Source: Cupriavidus sp. WKF15
GTDB taxonomy: Bacteria; Pseudomonadota; Gammaproteobacteria; Burkholderiales; Burkholderiaceae
Length of the DNA: 64,000 bases
Direction of reading: 5' to 3'
Assembly (NCBI RefSeq): GCF_029278605.1
Contig: NZ_CP119572.1
Location: 930,001 to 994,000 of the forward strand
The position numbers and the translations under genes were made by a program. The notes below the pieces were generated by a model. That model did no database searches. It saw only the letters and a program-made list of their open reading frames with translations, and had not been told where the DNA came from. Positions 49,982 to 59,320 of this stretch are shown in pieces. Positions within the stretch are counted from its first letter, which is position 1, and the number at the start of each line of letters is the position of its first letter.

Positions 49982-50518
49982 TTACTGCTTCGGCGCAGCC
50001 GACTGCTGGGTTGCGTCGGGCTGTTGCTGCTGCGGCGGCGCCGCCAGCAGCGGCGCGATCACCGGCGCGCGCAGGCCGCCGGCCTGGGTCGGTGCGGCAC
50101 CGCCGGCCTGCATGTCGGCGTTCTGGCATTCGTCGGCCAGGCGCTGGCCCAGGTTCTTGTTGAACAGCATGGCCTTGCTCGGAATCACCACCAGGTCCAG
50201 GCCGGAGCGGGCGTCGAAATAGCGGTCGGCACCGGTCACGGTGGACTGGCGCGGCAGCTTGTAGTCGCGGCCCTGCCAGTGGACGGACAGGACTTCATCG
50301 CGCTGCATATTGCCCGAGATGTAGAGGACATTGCCGAGTTCGCACTGCCATTTCTCGCCGGTCGGCGTCACGGCGGCGGCGGCCGGGGCCGCCTTGCTGC
50401 TCTTCTTGGCGGGCGCCTTCTTGGTGGTGGTCTTGTGGGCCGGTTCCTGGGCCATCACGGTGCCGGCGGTGCCGAGGGTGAACGCGCCGATGCACGCTGC
50501 GAGGATGAGCTTCTTCAT
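49982..50518 (-). CDS. Exported protein with a MliC/PliC-like domain
   Basis: Secreted protein of 178 residues with a clear signal peptide (MKKLILAACIGAFTLGTAGTVMA-QEPAHK). A Lys/Ala-rich linker (about 27-50) precedes a compact domain. There WQCELGNVLYISGNM, VHWQGRDYKLPRQSTVTGADRYFDARSGLDLVVIPSKAMLF and a closing DEC resemble the membrane-bound lysozyme inhibitor (MliC) fold with its two cysteines. The C-terminus is Pro/Gln-rich. A role in lysozyme inhibition or cell-wall defence is possible but only by resemblance. It lies between acnA and prpC. Confidence 0.7.
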   Translation of the reverse strand: MKKLILAACIGAFTLGTAGTVMAQEPAHKTTTKKAPAKKSSKAAPAAAAVTPTGEKWQCELGNVLYISGNMQRDEVLSVHWQGRDYKLPRQSTVTGADRYFDARSGLDLVVIPSKAMLFNKNLGQRLADECQNADMQAGGAAPTQAGGLRAPVIAPLLAAPPQQQQPDATQQSAAPKQ

Positions 50519-50697
50519 AGGAATAACCTTTCAGAGTGTGTGTCTTTTGTGGTCTGGCGCCCCCCGGTGGAGTCCGGGGCGCTGGCGAGAGTCCGCCGCT
50601 ATTCTCTACGATTTGCGAGACAGGGCAAGCAGGCTGGTGTTTCGTTACATAATCGGGCCCAAGTTCCGGGAATGTGACGGACGCGAGCCTCACATGA

Positions 50698-50745
50698 CCT
50701 TTACTTTTGCTTGCCCTTCACTTTCGCTTGCCTTTACTTTCGCTT
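50698..50745 (-). repeat. Three imperfect 16-17-bp tandem repeats across the prpC stop
   Basis: On the minus strand, AAGCGAAAGTAAAGGC, AAGCGAAAGTGAAGGGC and AAGCAAAAGTAAAGG follow each other. The first copy contains the last prpC codons and the TAA; the others are untranslated. Expansion would not change the protein but could alter the mRNA 3' region. Confidence 0.75.
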
Positions 50746-51915
50746 CCCGATCGGGACGAACTTCAGATTTTCGGGTCCGGTGTAGTTGGCGCTCGGGCGG
50801 ATGATCTTGTTGTCGATGCGCTGCTCGATGATGTGCGCAGCCCAGCCGGAGGTACGCGCGATCACGAACAGCGGCGTGAACATCGCGGTCGGCACGCCCA
50901 TCATGTGATAGCTCACGGCGCTGAACCAATCCAGGTTCGGGAACATCTTCTTGATGTCCCACATCACCGTTTCCAGGCGCTCGGCGATGTCGAACATCTT
51001 CATCGAGCCGGCGTCCTTGGACAGCTGGCGCGCGGTTTCCTTGATCACCTGGTTGCGCGGGTCGGCAATGGTGTACACCGGGTGGCCGAAGCCGATCACG
51101 ACTTCCTTGTTCTCGACGCGGCGGGTGATGTCGGCCTGGGCTTCGTCGGGGCTGTCGTAGCGCTTCTGGATCTCGAAGGCCACTTCATTGGCGCCGCCGT
51201 GCTTGGGGCCGCGCAGCGCGCCGATCGCGCCGCAGATGGCCGAGTAAATGTCCGAGCCCGTACCGGCGATGACGCGGCCTGCGAAGGTGCTGGCGTTGAA
51301 CTCGTGCTCCGCGTACAGGATCATCGAGGTGTGCATGGCGCGTTCCCACAGCGCCGTCGGCTTCTTGCCGTGCAGCAGATGCAGGAAGTGGGCGCCGATC
51401 GAGTCGTCGTCGGTCTCGACCTCGATGCGGCGGCCATTGTGGCTGTAGTGGTACCAGTACAGCAGCATCGAGCCCAGGCTGGCCATCAGCCGGTCGGCGA
51501 TGTCGCGCGCGCCCGGGGTGTTGTGGTCGTCCTTCTCGGGCAGCACGGTACCGAGCACGGACACGCCGGTGCGCATCACGTCCATCGGGTGGGCCGAGGC
51601 GGGCACCCATTCCAGGGCGGCCTTGACGTTGGCGGGCAGGCCGCGCAGCGACTTGAGCTTGGTCTTGTAGGCGGCCAGTTCGGCCTTGTTCGGCAGCTTG
51701 CCGTGGACCAGCAGGTGGGCGATTTCCTCGAACTCGCAGGCGTCGGCCACGTCCAGGATGTCATAGCCGCGGTAGTGCAGGTCGTTGCCGGTACGCCCGA
51801 CCGTGCACAGGGCGGTGTTGCCGGCGGTCACGCCCGACAGGGCAACGGACTTCTTGGGCTTCGGCCCGGTCGGTTGCGGGGTTTCAGCGGGTGCGCTGTT
51901 CTTTGCTGCGGACAT
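50734..51915 (-). CDS. prpC: 2-methylcitrate synthase / citrate synthase paralogue (PrpC type)
   Basis: Condenses oxaloacetate with propionyl-CoA, and usually also acetyl-CoA. The 393-residue protein has the compact PrpC pattern: [64 protein letters not shown] and [22 protein letters not shown], with the catalytic His and Asp. It lacks the longer N-terminal domain of hexameric type II GltA, which is encoded at 59321. No prpB or prpD is nearby, so the methylcitrate cycle role is less certain here. It follows the CitE-like gene by 61 bases. Confidence 0.88.
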   Translation of the reverse strand: MSAAKNSAPAETPQPTGPKPKKSVALSGVTAGNTALCTVGRTGNDLHYRGYDILDVADACEFEEIAHLLVHGKLPNKAELAAYKTKLKSLRGLPANVKAALEWVPASAHPMDVMRTGVSVLGTVLPEKDDHNTPGARDIADRLMASLGSMLLYWYHYSHNGRRIEVETDDDSIGAHFLHLLHGKKPTALWERAMHTSMILYAEHEFNASTFAGRVIAGTGSDIYSAICGAIGALRGPKHGGANEVAFEIQKRYDSPDEAQADITRRVENKEVVIGFGHPVYTIADPRNQVIKETARQLSKDAGSMKMFDIAERLETVMWDIKKMFPNLDWFSAVSYHMMGVPTAMFTPLFVIARTSGWAAHIIEQRIDNKIIRPSANYTGPENLKFVPIGKRK

Positions 51916-51976
51916 CCTGTTCTCCTGTGGTCTTGGTATTTGCCGGATGCTGTGCGGGCGCGGGCCAGGCCGCGGG

Positions 51977-52957
51977 CTAGTCGAAGAACAACTCGGCCAC
52001 GTTGCCCGGCAGCGGCGTGCCCGTCGCATGAGCGCGCTGCAGCAGCGACCAGTAGTACCGGTAGCTGGCGCGGTCATGCAGTTGCCCGTCGTGCCGGATC
52101 GGGGCCCAGTTGTTCTCGTGGGCGGCCAGCAGGATCTGGCTGGCCGCGCCAATTTCCTCGATGCCGGGCCGGAACGCGGCGACGATCGGCTCGATCTGGC
52201 CCGGGTGGATGCTCCACTTGCGCAGGTAGCCGAACTCTGAGCGCGCGCGCAGCGCGTCATCGCCCGCGTGCTGCGGTGCCTGGACATCGGTGCTGACATT
52301 GTGCGAAGGCACCTTGCCGTGACGGTGGCAGGCGGCCGATATCTCCAGCATGGCCCGGCGGATCAGCGGGTGCTCGAACTGCTGCGGCGAGCGCATGGCT
52401 TCGCCCGGAATCGCGCCGTGGTGGGCCGAGACGAAATCCATCAGGCCGAAGCTCAGGCATTCGACCTGCACCAGCGAGGCAATGTCGAAGGCCTGTTCGA
52501 GCGCGGCATGCGTCTCGACCAGCACATGAATCGGGATGTGGCGTGCAATGCCTGCCGCGCGCGCCACCTGGTTGACATGATCGGTCACCCGGGCCACTTC
52601 GACGACATCGGTGACCTTGGGCACGACCACGTAGGCCAGGCGGGCGCCGGCCGCGCGCACAAGCACGTCGACATCCTGCTTCCAGCATGGGTGCGCCGGA
52701 TCGTGGATGCGCACGCCCACGCGGTTGTGGGCGTTGAGCGGACTATTGACGAGGCTGGCGCAGAGTTCGGCGTGCTCGCGCTCAAGCCCGACGGCGGCGC
52801 CGTCTTCGCAGTCGAAGGTGATATCGAAGACGGGACCAAGCTCTTGCTGCAGCGCCAGCGACTTGAGCATCAGCTTTTCGCTGCCTGCGTAGTGGTCGCA
52901 GACCGGCAGCTGGATGGGGATGGCTTCGCCCTGGAACAAGACCTCGGATGGGTGCAC
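51977..52957 (-). CDS. HpcH/HpaI aldolase / citrate lyase beta-like (CitE-like) protein
   Basis: TIM-barrel Mg-dependent lyase of 326 residues. Landmarks: [36 protein letters not shown] (metal-binding Glu/Asp), [32 protein letters not shown] and [18 protein letters not shown]. Relatives cleave citryl-, malyl- or methylmalyl-CoA. Lone CitE-like proteins without citDF usually act as malyl-CoA lyases or thioesterases. Its place upstream of prpC and after mdh fits C4-C6 acid metabolism; the exact substrate is not determined. Confidence 0.85.
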   Translation of the reverse strand: MHPSEVLFQGEAIPIQLPVCDHYAGSEKLMLKSLALQQELGPVFDITFDCEDGAAVGLEREHAELCASLVNSPLNAHNRVGVRIHDPAHPCWKQDVDVLVRAAGARLAYVVVPKVTDVVEVARVTDHVNQVARAAGIARHIPIHVLVETHAALEQAFDIASLVQVECLSFGLMDFVSAHHGAIPGEAMRSPQQFEHPLIRRAMLEISAACHRHGKVPSHNVSTDVQAPQHAGDDALRARSEFGYLRKWSIHPGQIEPIVAAFRPGIEEIGAASQILLAAHENNWAPIRHDGQLHDRASYRYYWSLLQRAHATGTPLPGNVAELFFD

Positions 52958-53001
52958 TTGGAGACTGGTCAGAAGAAAGGGTTGGTGGGCAGGGGCCCAA
53001 G

Positions 53002-53052
53002 AAAAAAACCGGAGCCCGCGCCGATTCTTGAATCGTTGCGGTGCTCCGGTTT
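53002..53052 (-). terminator. Intrinsic terminator of mdh
   Basis: On the minus strand ACCGGAGC (53050-53043) pairs with GCTCCGGT (53015-53008) around a loop that itself forms GATTC/GAATC, followed by seven T residues. It begins 23 bases after the mdh stop. Confidence 0.85.
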
Positions 53053-53074
53053 CCTAGCGGACAGGATCCGAGGA

Positions 53075-54058
53075 TCAGCCGAGCAGATGCTGCACGCCGG
53101 CCTTTTCTTCTTCCAGTTCGTTCAGGGTGATGTTGATCTTTTCCTGGCTGTAGGCGTCGATCTCCAGGCCCTTGACGATTTCATACTTGCCGTTGGCGCA
53201 GGTCACGGGGTAGCCGAACATGGTGTCGGACGGGATGCCGTATTCGCCGTTCGACGGGATGCCCATGGTGACGACCTTGCCGTTGGTGCCCAGCACCCAG
53301 TCATGCACGTGGTCGATGGCGGCGTTGGCGGCCGAGGCAGCCGACGACAGGCCGCGTGCCTCGATGATGGCGGCGCCGCGCTTGCCGACGGTCGGCAGGA
53401 ACACGTCGTTGTTCCAGACCGGATCGTTGATCATGTCCTTGACGCTCTTGCCGTCGACGGTCGCGTAGCGGTAGTCGGCGTACATGGTCGGGCTGTGGTT
53501 GCCCCACACGAACATCTTCTCGATCGACGACACCGGCTTGCCGGTCTTGGCGGCGATCTGCGACAGGGCACGGTTGTGGTCCAGGCGCAGCATGGCGGTG
53601 AAGTTCTCGCGCGGCAGGCTCGGGGCCGACTTCATGGCGATGTAGGCGTTGGTGTTGGCCGGGTTGCCGACCACCAGCACCTTGACGTTGCGGCTGGCGA
53701 CTTCGTCCAGTGCCTTGCCCTGCACCGTGAAGATCTGGGCGTTGGCTTCGAGCAGGTCCTTGCGCTCCATGCCCTTGCTGCGGGGACGTGCGCCCACCAG
53801 CAGGGCGACGTCGGCGTCCTTGAAAGCGACCTTCGGGTCATCGGTGATCACCACGCCAGCCAGCAGCGGGAAGGCGCAGTCTTCCAGTTCCATCACCACG
53901 CCCTTGACGGCCGCCTGGGCCTGGGGCAGGTCGAGCAGTTGGAGGATGACCGGCTGGTCTTTGCCCAGCATATCGCCGTTGGCGATGCGGAACAGCAGGG
54001 AGTAGCCGATCTGGCCAGCGGCGCCGGTCACTGCGACGCGCATTGGGGCTTTAGCCAT
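53075..54058 (-). CDS. mdh: Malate dehydrogenase
   Basis: NAD-dependent oxidation of L-malate to oxaloacetate in the TCA cycle. The 327-residue protein is of the cytosolic-like MDH group: [26 protein letters not shown] (NAD site), [23 protein letters not shown] (substrate loop Arg), [18 protein letters not shown] and [20 protein letters not shown] (catalytic His). The ATG at 54058 lies eight bases after GGAG. Encoded alone with its own terminator, divergent from the GntR gene. Confidence 0.96.
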   Translation of the reverse strand: MAKAPMRVAVTGAAGQIGYSLLFRIANGDMLGKDQPVILQLLDLPQAQAAVKGVVMELEDCAFPLLAGVVITDDPKVAFKDADVALLVGARPRSKGMERKDLLEANAQIFTVQGKALDEVASRNVKVLVVGNPANTNAYIAMKSAPSLPRENFTAMLRLDHNRALSQIAAKTGKPVSSIEKMFVWGNHSPTMYADYRYATVDGKSVKDMINDPVWNNDVFLPTVGKRGAAIIEARGLSSAASAANAAIDHVHDWVLGTNGKVVTMGIPSNGEYGIPSDTMFGYPVTCANGKYEIVKGLEIDAYSQEKINITLNELEEEKAGVQHLLG

Positions 54059-54455
54059 GAGTAAATCTCCAAACGAAAAGATGGGGGAAACCGGTGGGTG
54101 GCGCGCCGCGTAGGGGGAGGCTCGTCACCACGTGCTGGTTGTCGCCACAGCGGGGAGCGGCAGTCCGCCGGTACCAGGTGGCGGGGCCACGGGCGGAACC
54201 GGTGAGGAGGAGCCACAACGGGTCATGGTGAGGCAACGAAGCGTAAGTCTACTGCGAAGCGGGGCGCATTAGCCAGTTTGGAGCATCAGCCGATTGGGGG
54301 CGGCTTTCATGCCTCTGTCACGCGCGCCGCCGGCGTGGACCAGCGCGAGTGTAGGTCGGGGTTCCGGTGATTGTCAATTCATATGTCTTATATAAGACAT
54401 AAGACATTTAACGTCGGGCTGGACGGGGCTCGCCCTTTTGTGGTGAAATCCCGCT
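54059..54455. promoter_or_regulatory. Divergent region mdh / gntR with perfect palindrome
   Basis: No gene in 397 bases. ATGTCTTAT-ATAAGACAT (54383-54400) is a perfect 18-bp palindrome, followed by another ATAAGACAT half-site overlapping at 54399-54407. On the minus strand TTGACA (54372-54377), an 18-base spacer and TACACT (54348-54353) form a candidate mdh promoter next to the palindrome, with a leader of about 280 bases. Confidence 0.6.
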
Positions 54456-55322
54456 ATGTCCTCCCTGCCTACGTCCCTGACCGGTGCCTCCGTACCCGGA
54501 GCGCAGGATTCTGGTGCTGCCAATACCGGCGCCGGGACGCAGTCGCCGTCATCTTCATCGCCTTCCCAGCAGCCACAGGCTCCCGCCGTTGCCCACGCCG
54601 TGCCGTCGCCCACCTTCAGTCCGCTCTACCAGCAGATCAAGGCCCTGATCACGCGCAGCCTGCAGTCGGGCGAGTGGAAGCCAGGCGAAATGATACCCAG
54701 CGAAATGGAGCTGGCCTCGCGCTACAAGGTCAGTCAGGGCACCGTGCGCAAGGCCATCGATGAGCTTGCCGCCGAGAACCTGGTGGCGCGCCGGCAGGGC
54801 AAGGGTACCTTCGTCACCACCCACCACGAAGACGTGGTCAAATTTCGCTTCCTGCGGCTGGTGCCGGACGAGGGAGAGCCGCATTATGGCGCCAGTCGCG
54901 TGCTCGAGTGCAAGCGGCTGCGTGCGCCCGCCGAGATCGCGCGCCTGCTCGACATCCGCACCGGCGACAGCGTCGTGCAGATCCGCCGCGTGCTGACATT
55001 CTCCGCCGAGTCGACCGTGCTCGACGAGATCTGGCTGCTCGGCGCCAACTTCAAGGGGCTCACGGCGGAAAAGCTGACCGAGTGGAAGGGCCCCATGTAT
55101 GCGTTGTTCGAGGCCGAATTCGGCACCCGCATGATTCGGGCCTCTGAGAAGATTCGTGCGGTGGCTGCCGATGAGACGGCTGCCACCTTGTTGTCCGTCC
55201 CGTTGGGGTCGCCGTTGCTGTCGGTCGAACGCGTGTCCTACACGTATGGCGATCGTCCTGTCGAGGTGCGGCGCGGCCTGTATGTGACCACGCGCCACTA
55301 TTACCAGAATGACCTGAGCTGA
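54456..55322 (+). CDS. GntR/HutC family transcriptional regulator
   Basis: Regulator of 288 residues. After a Ser/Pro/Gln-rich N-terminal tail (about 1-48) comes a GntR winged helix (PLYQQIKALITRSLQSGEWKPGEMIPSEMELASRYKVSQGTVRKAIDEL, then RRQGKGTFV). A UTRA ligand domain follows (LLDIRTGDSVVQIRRVLTFSAESTVLDEIWLL, ending RPVEVRRGLYVTTRHYY). Its location between mdh and sdhC suggests control of TCA-cycle genes in response to an organic acid. The palindrome at 54383-54400 is its probable binding site. Confidence 0.93.
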   Translation: MSSLPTSLTGASVPGAQDSGAANTGAGTQSPSSSSPSQQPQAPAVAHAVPSPTFSPLYQQIKALITRSLQSGEWKPGEMIPSEMELASRYKVSQGTVRKAIDELAAENLVARRQGKGTFVTTHHEDVVKFRFLRLVPDEGEPHYGASRVLECKRLRAPAEIARLLDIRTGDSVVQIRRVLTFSAESTVLDEIWLLGANFKGLTAEKLTEWKGPMYALFEAEFGTRMIRASEKIRAVAADETAATLLSVPLGSPLLSVERVSYTYGDRPVEVRRGLYVTTRHYYQNDLS

Positions 55323-55476
55323 ATATCGCGGGCACCGTGCGGCTCGGCGCCTGGATTATTGCGATATTCGTCATGATGGTTGCGGCTATTGCGAGATGCG
55401 GATGGTTTTGACGCATCTGGAAGTGCTGTGTGCGATTGTCGGGCGCCGCGTGTCGGGGCCTGATAGCTGAAAATTA

Positions 55477-55507
55477 TTGGTGCGGCGCGCAACAAAGGCG
55501 CTAAAAT
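55477..55507 (+). promoter_or_regulatory. sdhC promoter candidate
   Basis: TTGGTG (55477-55482) and TAAAAT (55502-55507), separated by 19 bases, lie about 84 bases before the sdhC ATG. The spacer is slightly long. Confidence 0.4.
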
Positions 55508-55590
55508 CTCATGGATTTGCCCCAATGCATTCCTTTGCATGCAGGGCAATGGCAGTTTCGTTTTTTGTTTACCGCAAAATGGGGTCTCGC

Positions 55591-56001
55591 ATGGCTGAAG
55601 CCGTCAAACAAGCCAGGCCGGAGTTCCGGAATATCGGTATCTCGCAGATCGCGAAATACCGGTTGCCCTGGGCCGGCAAGGTATCCATCCTGCATCGCGT
55701 AAGCGGTGCCTTGATGTTCCTCCTCCTTCCCTTCGTTCTGTACCTGTTTGAGCAGAGCATTACCTCCGAACTGAGCTTCGCAAAGTTCTCGGCACTGTTG
55801 TCCGGTGGCTTCGTCAAGCTGGTTGTGCTGGCCCTGATCTGGGGTTATCTGCATCACTTCTGCGCTGGTATCCGCTTCCTGCTGCTGGATGTGCACGTTG
55901 GCGTCACCAAGCCCGCTTCGGCTAAGTCTGCCATCGGCGTGCTGGTTGTCAGCCTGCTGCTTACCCTGATTTTCGGCCTGAAGCTGTACGGCCTGTTCTG
56001 A
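55591..56001 (+). CDS. sdhC: Succinate dehydrogenase cytochrome b556 subunit
   Basis: Membrane anchor of complex II, 136 residues. RPEFRNIGISQIAKYRLPWAGKVSILHRVSGALMFLLLPFVLYL contains the SILHRxSG motif with residues near the quinone and heme. The heme-ligand His is expected in LIWGYLHHFCAGIRFLLLD. Three membrane helices are seen. The ATG at 55591 gives the usual length; the longer frame adds 38 unlikely residues. First gene of the sdhCDABE-gltA run. Confidence 0.93.
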   Translation: MAEAVKQARPEFRNIGISQIAKYRLPWAGKVSILHRVSGALMFLLLPFVLYLFEQSITSELSFAKFSALLSGGFVKLVVLALIWGYLHHFCAGIRFLLLDVHVGVTKPASAKSAIGVLVVSLLLTLIFGLKLYGLF

Positions 56002-56012
56002 GGAGAATCAAG

Positions 56013-56378
56013 GTGGCAAACAATAATATCGGTCCCAAGCGTCTTGTCGTCGGTGCCCACTACGGCCTGAAAGACTGGCTCGCGCAACGCGTCACGGCCT
56101 GCATCATGGTGGTCTTCACCGTGGTCCTGGCCATTGCTTTCCTGCTGTCGAACGGCGCTTCGTACGAAGCGTGGGCAGGGCTCTTCGCCAACCAGTGGAT
56201 GAAGATCATCACGTTCCTGACCATCCTGTCGCTGCTGTATCACGCCTGGATCGGCGTACGCGACATCTGGATGGACTATGTGAAGCCGATGGCAGTGCGC
56301 CTCGTGCTGCAAGTTCTTACGATTCTGTGGCTCGTCGGTTGTGCGGGCTACGCTGCTCAGATTCTCTGGAGGGTGTAA
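56013..56378 (+). CDS. sdhD: Succinate dehydrogenase hydrophobic membrane anchor subunit
   Basis: Second membrane subunit of complex II, 121 residues with three helices. RLVVGAHYGLKDWLAQRVTACIMVV opens the first segment, and LLYHAWIGVRDIWMDYVKP contains the conserved heme-side His and the Asp/Tyr quinone-side residues. It starts with GTG at 56013, seven bases after AGGAG and 11 bases after sdhC. Together with SdhC it holds heme b and the ubiquinone site. Confidence 0.93.
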   Translation: MANNNIGPKRLVVGAHYGLKDWLAQRVTACIMVVFTVVLAIAFLLSNGASYEAWAGLFANQWMKIITFLTILSLLYHAWIGVRDIWMDYVKPMAVRLVLQVLTILWLVGCAGYAAQILWRV

Positions 56379-56381
56379 TAA

Positions 56382-58160
56382 ATGGTCGCAGTCAAGACTG
56401 GATTGCCGCGTCGCCGCTTTGACGTGGTCATCGTCGGTGCTGGCGGCGCCGGGATGCGCGCATCCCTCCAGCTCGCGGAAGCCGGCCTGAACGTCGCCGT
56501 GCTGTCCAAGGTGTTCCCGACCCGCTCGCACACGGTGGCGGCGCAGGGCGGTATCGGTGCTTCGCTGGGCAACATGAGCGAAGACAACTGGCACTATCAC
56601 TTCTACGACACCATCAAGGGCTCGGACTGGCTGGGCGACCAGGACGCCATCGAGTTCATGTGCCGTGAAGCTCCGAAGGTCGTGTACGAGCTCGAGCACT
56701 TCGGCATGCCGTTCGACCGCAACCCGGACGGCACCATTTACCAGCGTCCGTTCGGCGGCCACACCGCCAACTACGGCGAGAAGCCCGTGCAGCGTGCCTG
56801 CGCCGCGGCCGACCGTACCGGCCACGCGCTGCTGCACACGCTGTACCAGCGCAACGTGCGCGCCAAGACCCACTTCTTCGTCGAGTGGATGGCGCTGGAC
56901 CTGATCCGCGACCAGGACGGCGACGTGCTGGGCGTGACCGCGCTGGAAATGGAAACCGGCGAGGTCTACATCCTCGAAGCCAAGACCACGCTGTTCGCGA
57001 CCGGCGGTGCCGGCCGTATCTACGCGGCTTCCACCAACGCCTTCATCAACACCGGTGACGGCCTGGGCATGGCAGCGCGCGCAGGCGTGCCGCTGGAAGA
57101 CATGGAGTTCTGGCAGTTCCACCCGACCGGCGTGGCCGGCGCGGGCGTGCTGATCACCGAAGGCGTGCGCGGCGAAGGCGGTATCCTGCGCAACAAGGAC
57201 GGCGAGCGCTTCATGGAGCGCTATGCCCCGACGCTGAAGGACCTGGCGCCGCGCGACTTCGTCTCGCGCTCGATGGACCAGGAAATCAAGGAAGGCCGCG
57301 GCTGCGGCCCGAACGGCGACTACGTGTTGCTCGACCTGACCCACGTCGGTGCCGAGACCATCATGAAGCGCCTGCCGTCGATCCGCGAAATCGGCCTGAA
57401 GTTCGCCAACGTCGACGCGATCAAGGAACCGATCCCGGTGGTCCCGACCATCCACTACCAGATGGGCGGTATCCCGACCAACTATCACGGGCAGGTCGTG
57501 GTGCCGAAGAACGGCAACCCGAACGAAGTCCTGAACGGTTTCTACGCGATCGGCGAATGCTCGTGCGTGTCGGTGCACGGCGCCAACCGCCTGGGCACCA
57601 ACTCGCTGCTCGACCTGGTGGTGTTCGGCCGCGCCGCCGGCAACCACATCATCGCGCAGAACCTGAAGCAGAAGGAGCACAAGCCGCTGCCGGCCGACGC
57701 CGCCGACCGCGCGCTGTCGCGCCTGGCCAAGCTGCAGGGCACGACCTCGGGCGAGTACACGCAGGACGTCGCCAACGACATCCGCAAGAACATGCAGTCG
57801 CATGCCGGCGTGTTCCGTACGCAGAAGCTGATGGACGAAGGCGTGGAGCGCATCCTGGAAGTGTCGGAGCGCGCCAACAACATCCACCTGAAGGACAAGT
57901 CCAAGGTCTTCAACACCGCGCTGGTGGAAGCCCTGGAAGTGGCCAACCTGGTGGAAGTGGCCAAGGCCACCATGATCTCGGCAGCCGCCCGCAAGGAATC
58001 GCGCGGAGCGCACGCGCACAGCGACTTCCCGAACCGCGACGACCAGAACTGGCTCAAGCACACGCTGTTCTACAGCGAAGGCAACCGCCTCGACTACAAG
58101 CCGGTGAAGATGGAGCCGCTGACGGTGGAAAGCGTTCCGCCGAAGGCCCGTACTTTCTGA
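56382..58160 (+). CDS. sdhA: Succinate dehydrogenase flavoprotein subunit
   Basis: Catalytic FAD subunit of complex II, 592 residues; oxidises succinate to fumarate. The motifs are FDVVIVGAGGAGMRASLQLAEAG (dinucleotide site), TRSHTVAAQGGIGASLGN (His covalently linked to FAD), HPTGVAGAGVLITEGVRGEGG (active site), and GECSCVSVHGANRLGTNSLLDLVVFGR. The gene follows sdhD by three bases. Flavinylation probably depends on SdhE encoded at 58989. Confidence 0.97.
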   Translation: MVAVKTGLPRRRFDVVIVGAGGAGMRASLQLAEAGLNVAVLSKVFPTRSHTVAAQGGIGASLGNMSEDNWHYHFYDTIKGSDWLGDQDAIEFMCREAPKVVYELEHFGMPFDRNPDGTIYQRPFGGHTANYGEKPVQRACAAADRTGHALLHTLYQRNVRAKTHFFVEWMALDLIRDQDGDVLGVTALEMETGEVYILEAKTTLFATGGAGRIYAASTNAFINTGDGLGMAARAGVPLEDMEFWQFHPTGVAGAGVLITEGVRGEGGILRNKDGERFMERYAPTLKDLAPRDFVSRSMDQEIKEGRGCGPNGDYVLLDLTHVGAETIMKRLPSIREIGLKFANVDAIKEPIPVVPTIHYQMGGIPTNYHGQVVVPKNGNPNEVLNGFYAIGECSCVSVHGANRLGTNSLLDLVVFGRAAGNHIIAQNLKQKEHKPLPADAADRALSRLAKLQGTTSGEYTQDVANDIRKNMQSHAGVFRTQKLMDEGVERILEVSERANNIHLKDKSKVFNTALVEALEVANLVEVAKATMISAAARKESRGAHAHSDFPNRDDQNWLKHTLFYSEGNRLDYKPVKMEPLTVESVPPKARTF

Positions 58161-58194
58161 GCACCGCATCGTAGAGAAAACAGGACCCACAGAA

Positions 58195-58896
58195 ATGAAG
58201 CGTATTTTCGAAGTCTACCGCTACGATCCGGACAAGGACGCGGCACCTCGCATGCAGACCTACGAGGTCGAGCTCGACGGTCACGAGCGCATGCTGCTGG
58301 ACGCGCTGGTCAAGCTCAAGAAGCTGGACGAAACCATCTCGTTCCGCCGCTCGTGCCGTGAAGGCGTGTGCGGTTCGGACGCGATGAACATCAACGGCAA
58401 GAACGGCCTGGCGTGCCTGACCAATATGCGCGAGCTGCCGGACCGCATCGTGCTGCGTCCGCTGCCTGGCCTGCCCGTCGTGCGCGACCTGATCGTCGAC
58501 ATGACGCAGTTCTTCAAGCAGTACAACTCGATCAAGCCGTTCCTGATCAACGACGAGCCGCCGCCCGAGAAAGAGCGCCTGCAGTCGCCTGAACAGCGTG
58601 ACGAGCTCGACGGCCTGTACGAGTGCATTCTGTGCGCGAGCTGCTCGACGTCGTGCCCGTCGTTCTGGTGGAACCCGGACAAGTTCGTTGGCCCGGCCGG
58701 CCTGCTGCAGGCTTACCGCTTCATCGCGGACAGCCGCGACCAGGCCACCGGCGAGCGTCTGGACAACCTGAACGACCCGTACCGCCTGTTCCGTTGCCAC
58801 AGCATCATGAACTGCGTCGACGTGTGCCCGAAGGGTCTGAACCCGACCAAGGCTATCGGCAAGATCAAAGAGTTGATGGTCCGCCGCGCGGTCTGA
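58195..58896 (+). CDS. sdhB: Succinate dehydrogenase iron-sulfur subunit
   Basis: Electron-transfer subunit of complex II, 233 residues, with three clusters. The 2Fe-2S ligands are in SFRRSCREGVCGSDAMNINGKNGLAC. The 4Fe-4S and 3Fe-4S ligands are in CILCASCSTSCPSFWWNPDKFVGP and FRCHSIMNCVDVCPKGLNPTKAI. Starts 34 bases after sdhA with AGGA upstream. It passes electrons from FAD to ubiquinone in the SdhCD anchor. Confidence 0.97.
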   Translation: MKRIFEVYRYDPDKDAAPRMQTYEVELDGHERMLLDALVKLKKLDETISFRRSCREGVCGSDAMNINGKNGLACLTNMRELPDRIVLRPLPGLPVVRDLIVDMTQFFKQYNSIKPFLINDEPPPEKERLQSPEQRDELDGLYECILCASCSTSCPSFWWNPDKFVGPAGLLQAYRFIADSRDQATGERLDNLNDPYRLFRCHSIMNCVDVCPKGLNPTKAIGKIKELMVRRAV

Positions 58897-58988
58897 TCCG
58901 GCGGAGTTTGCAGTAAAGAGCAGTCGTTGTAAGAGGCGCGTCAGCCTGAGCGGCTATATCAGGCGGGCGCGCCGAAAAGCAGGAAGCC

Positions 58989-59276
58989 ATGACCGAGAGT
59001 CTCGCCACCAACTTCTCCCACCAGGCCGATCCACACAAACGCGCGCGTCTGCGCTGGCGTGCGCGCCGCGGCCTCCTGGAGAACGACATCATCGTCGAGC
59101 GATTCTTCAACCGTTACGAGGAGAGCCTGTCCGACGAGGATGTGGCTTCGCTGAGCACGCTGTTCGAACTCAGCGACAACGAGTTGATGGACCTGCTCCT
59201 TGCCCGCAAGGAGCTGGACGGTGAACTCGACACGCCCCCGATGCAGCGCATTATTGGCCTGCTGCGTTCGGTCTGA
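58989..59276 (+). CDS. sdhE: FAD assembly factor SdhE
   Basis: Small cytosolic protein of 95 residues that promotes covalent FAD attachment to SdhA. The hallmark RGxxE motif is in [24 protein letters not shown]. The rest ([24 protein letters not shown]) matches the five-helix SdhE/CptB fold. It lies between sdhB and gltA, the common beta-proteobacterial order. Confidence 0.95.
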   Translation: MTESLATNFSHQADPHKRARLRWRARRGLLENDIIVERFFNRYEESLSDEDVASLSTLFELSDNELMDLLLARKELDGELDTPPMQRIIGLLRSV

Positions 59277-59320
59277 GTTTTTGGTCAATATTATTATTCA
59301 CAGCATTTGAAGGATCCGAC

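Noticed and set aside
55854..58190. 778-codon minus-strand frame opposite sdhA
   Set aside because: High GC3 removes stop codons on the antisense strand; the product is His/Arg-rich with no recognisable domain, while sdhA is unambiguous.
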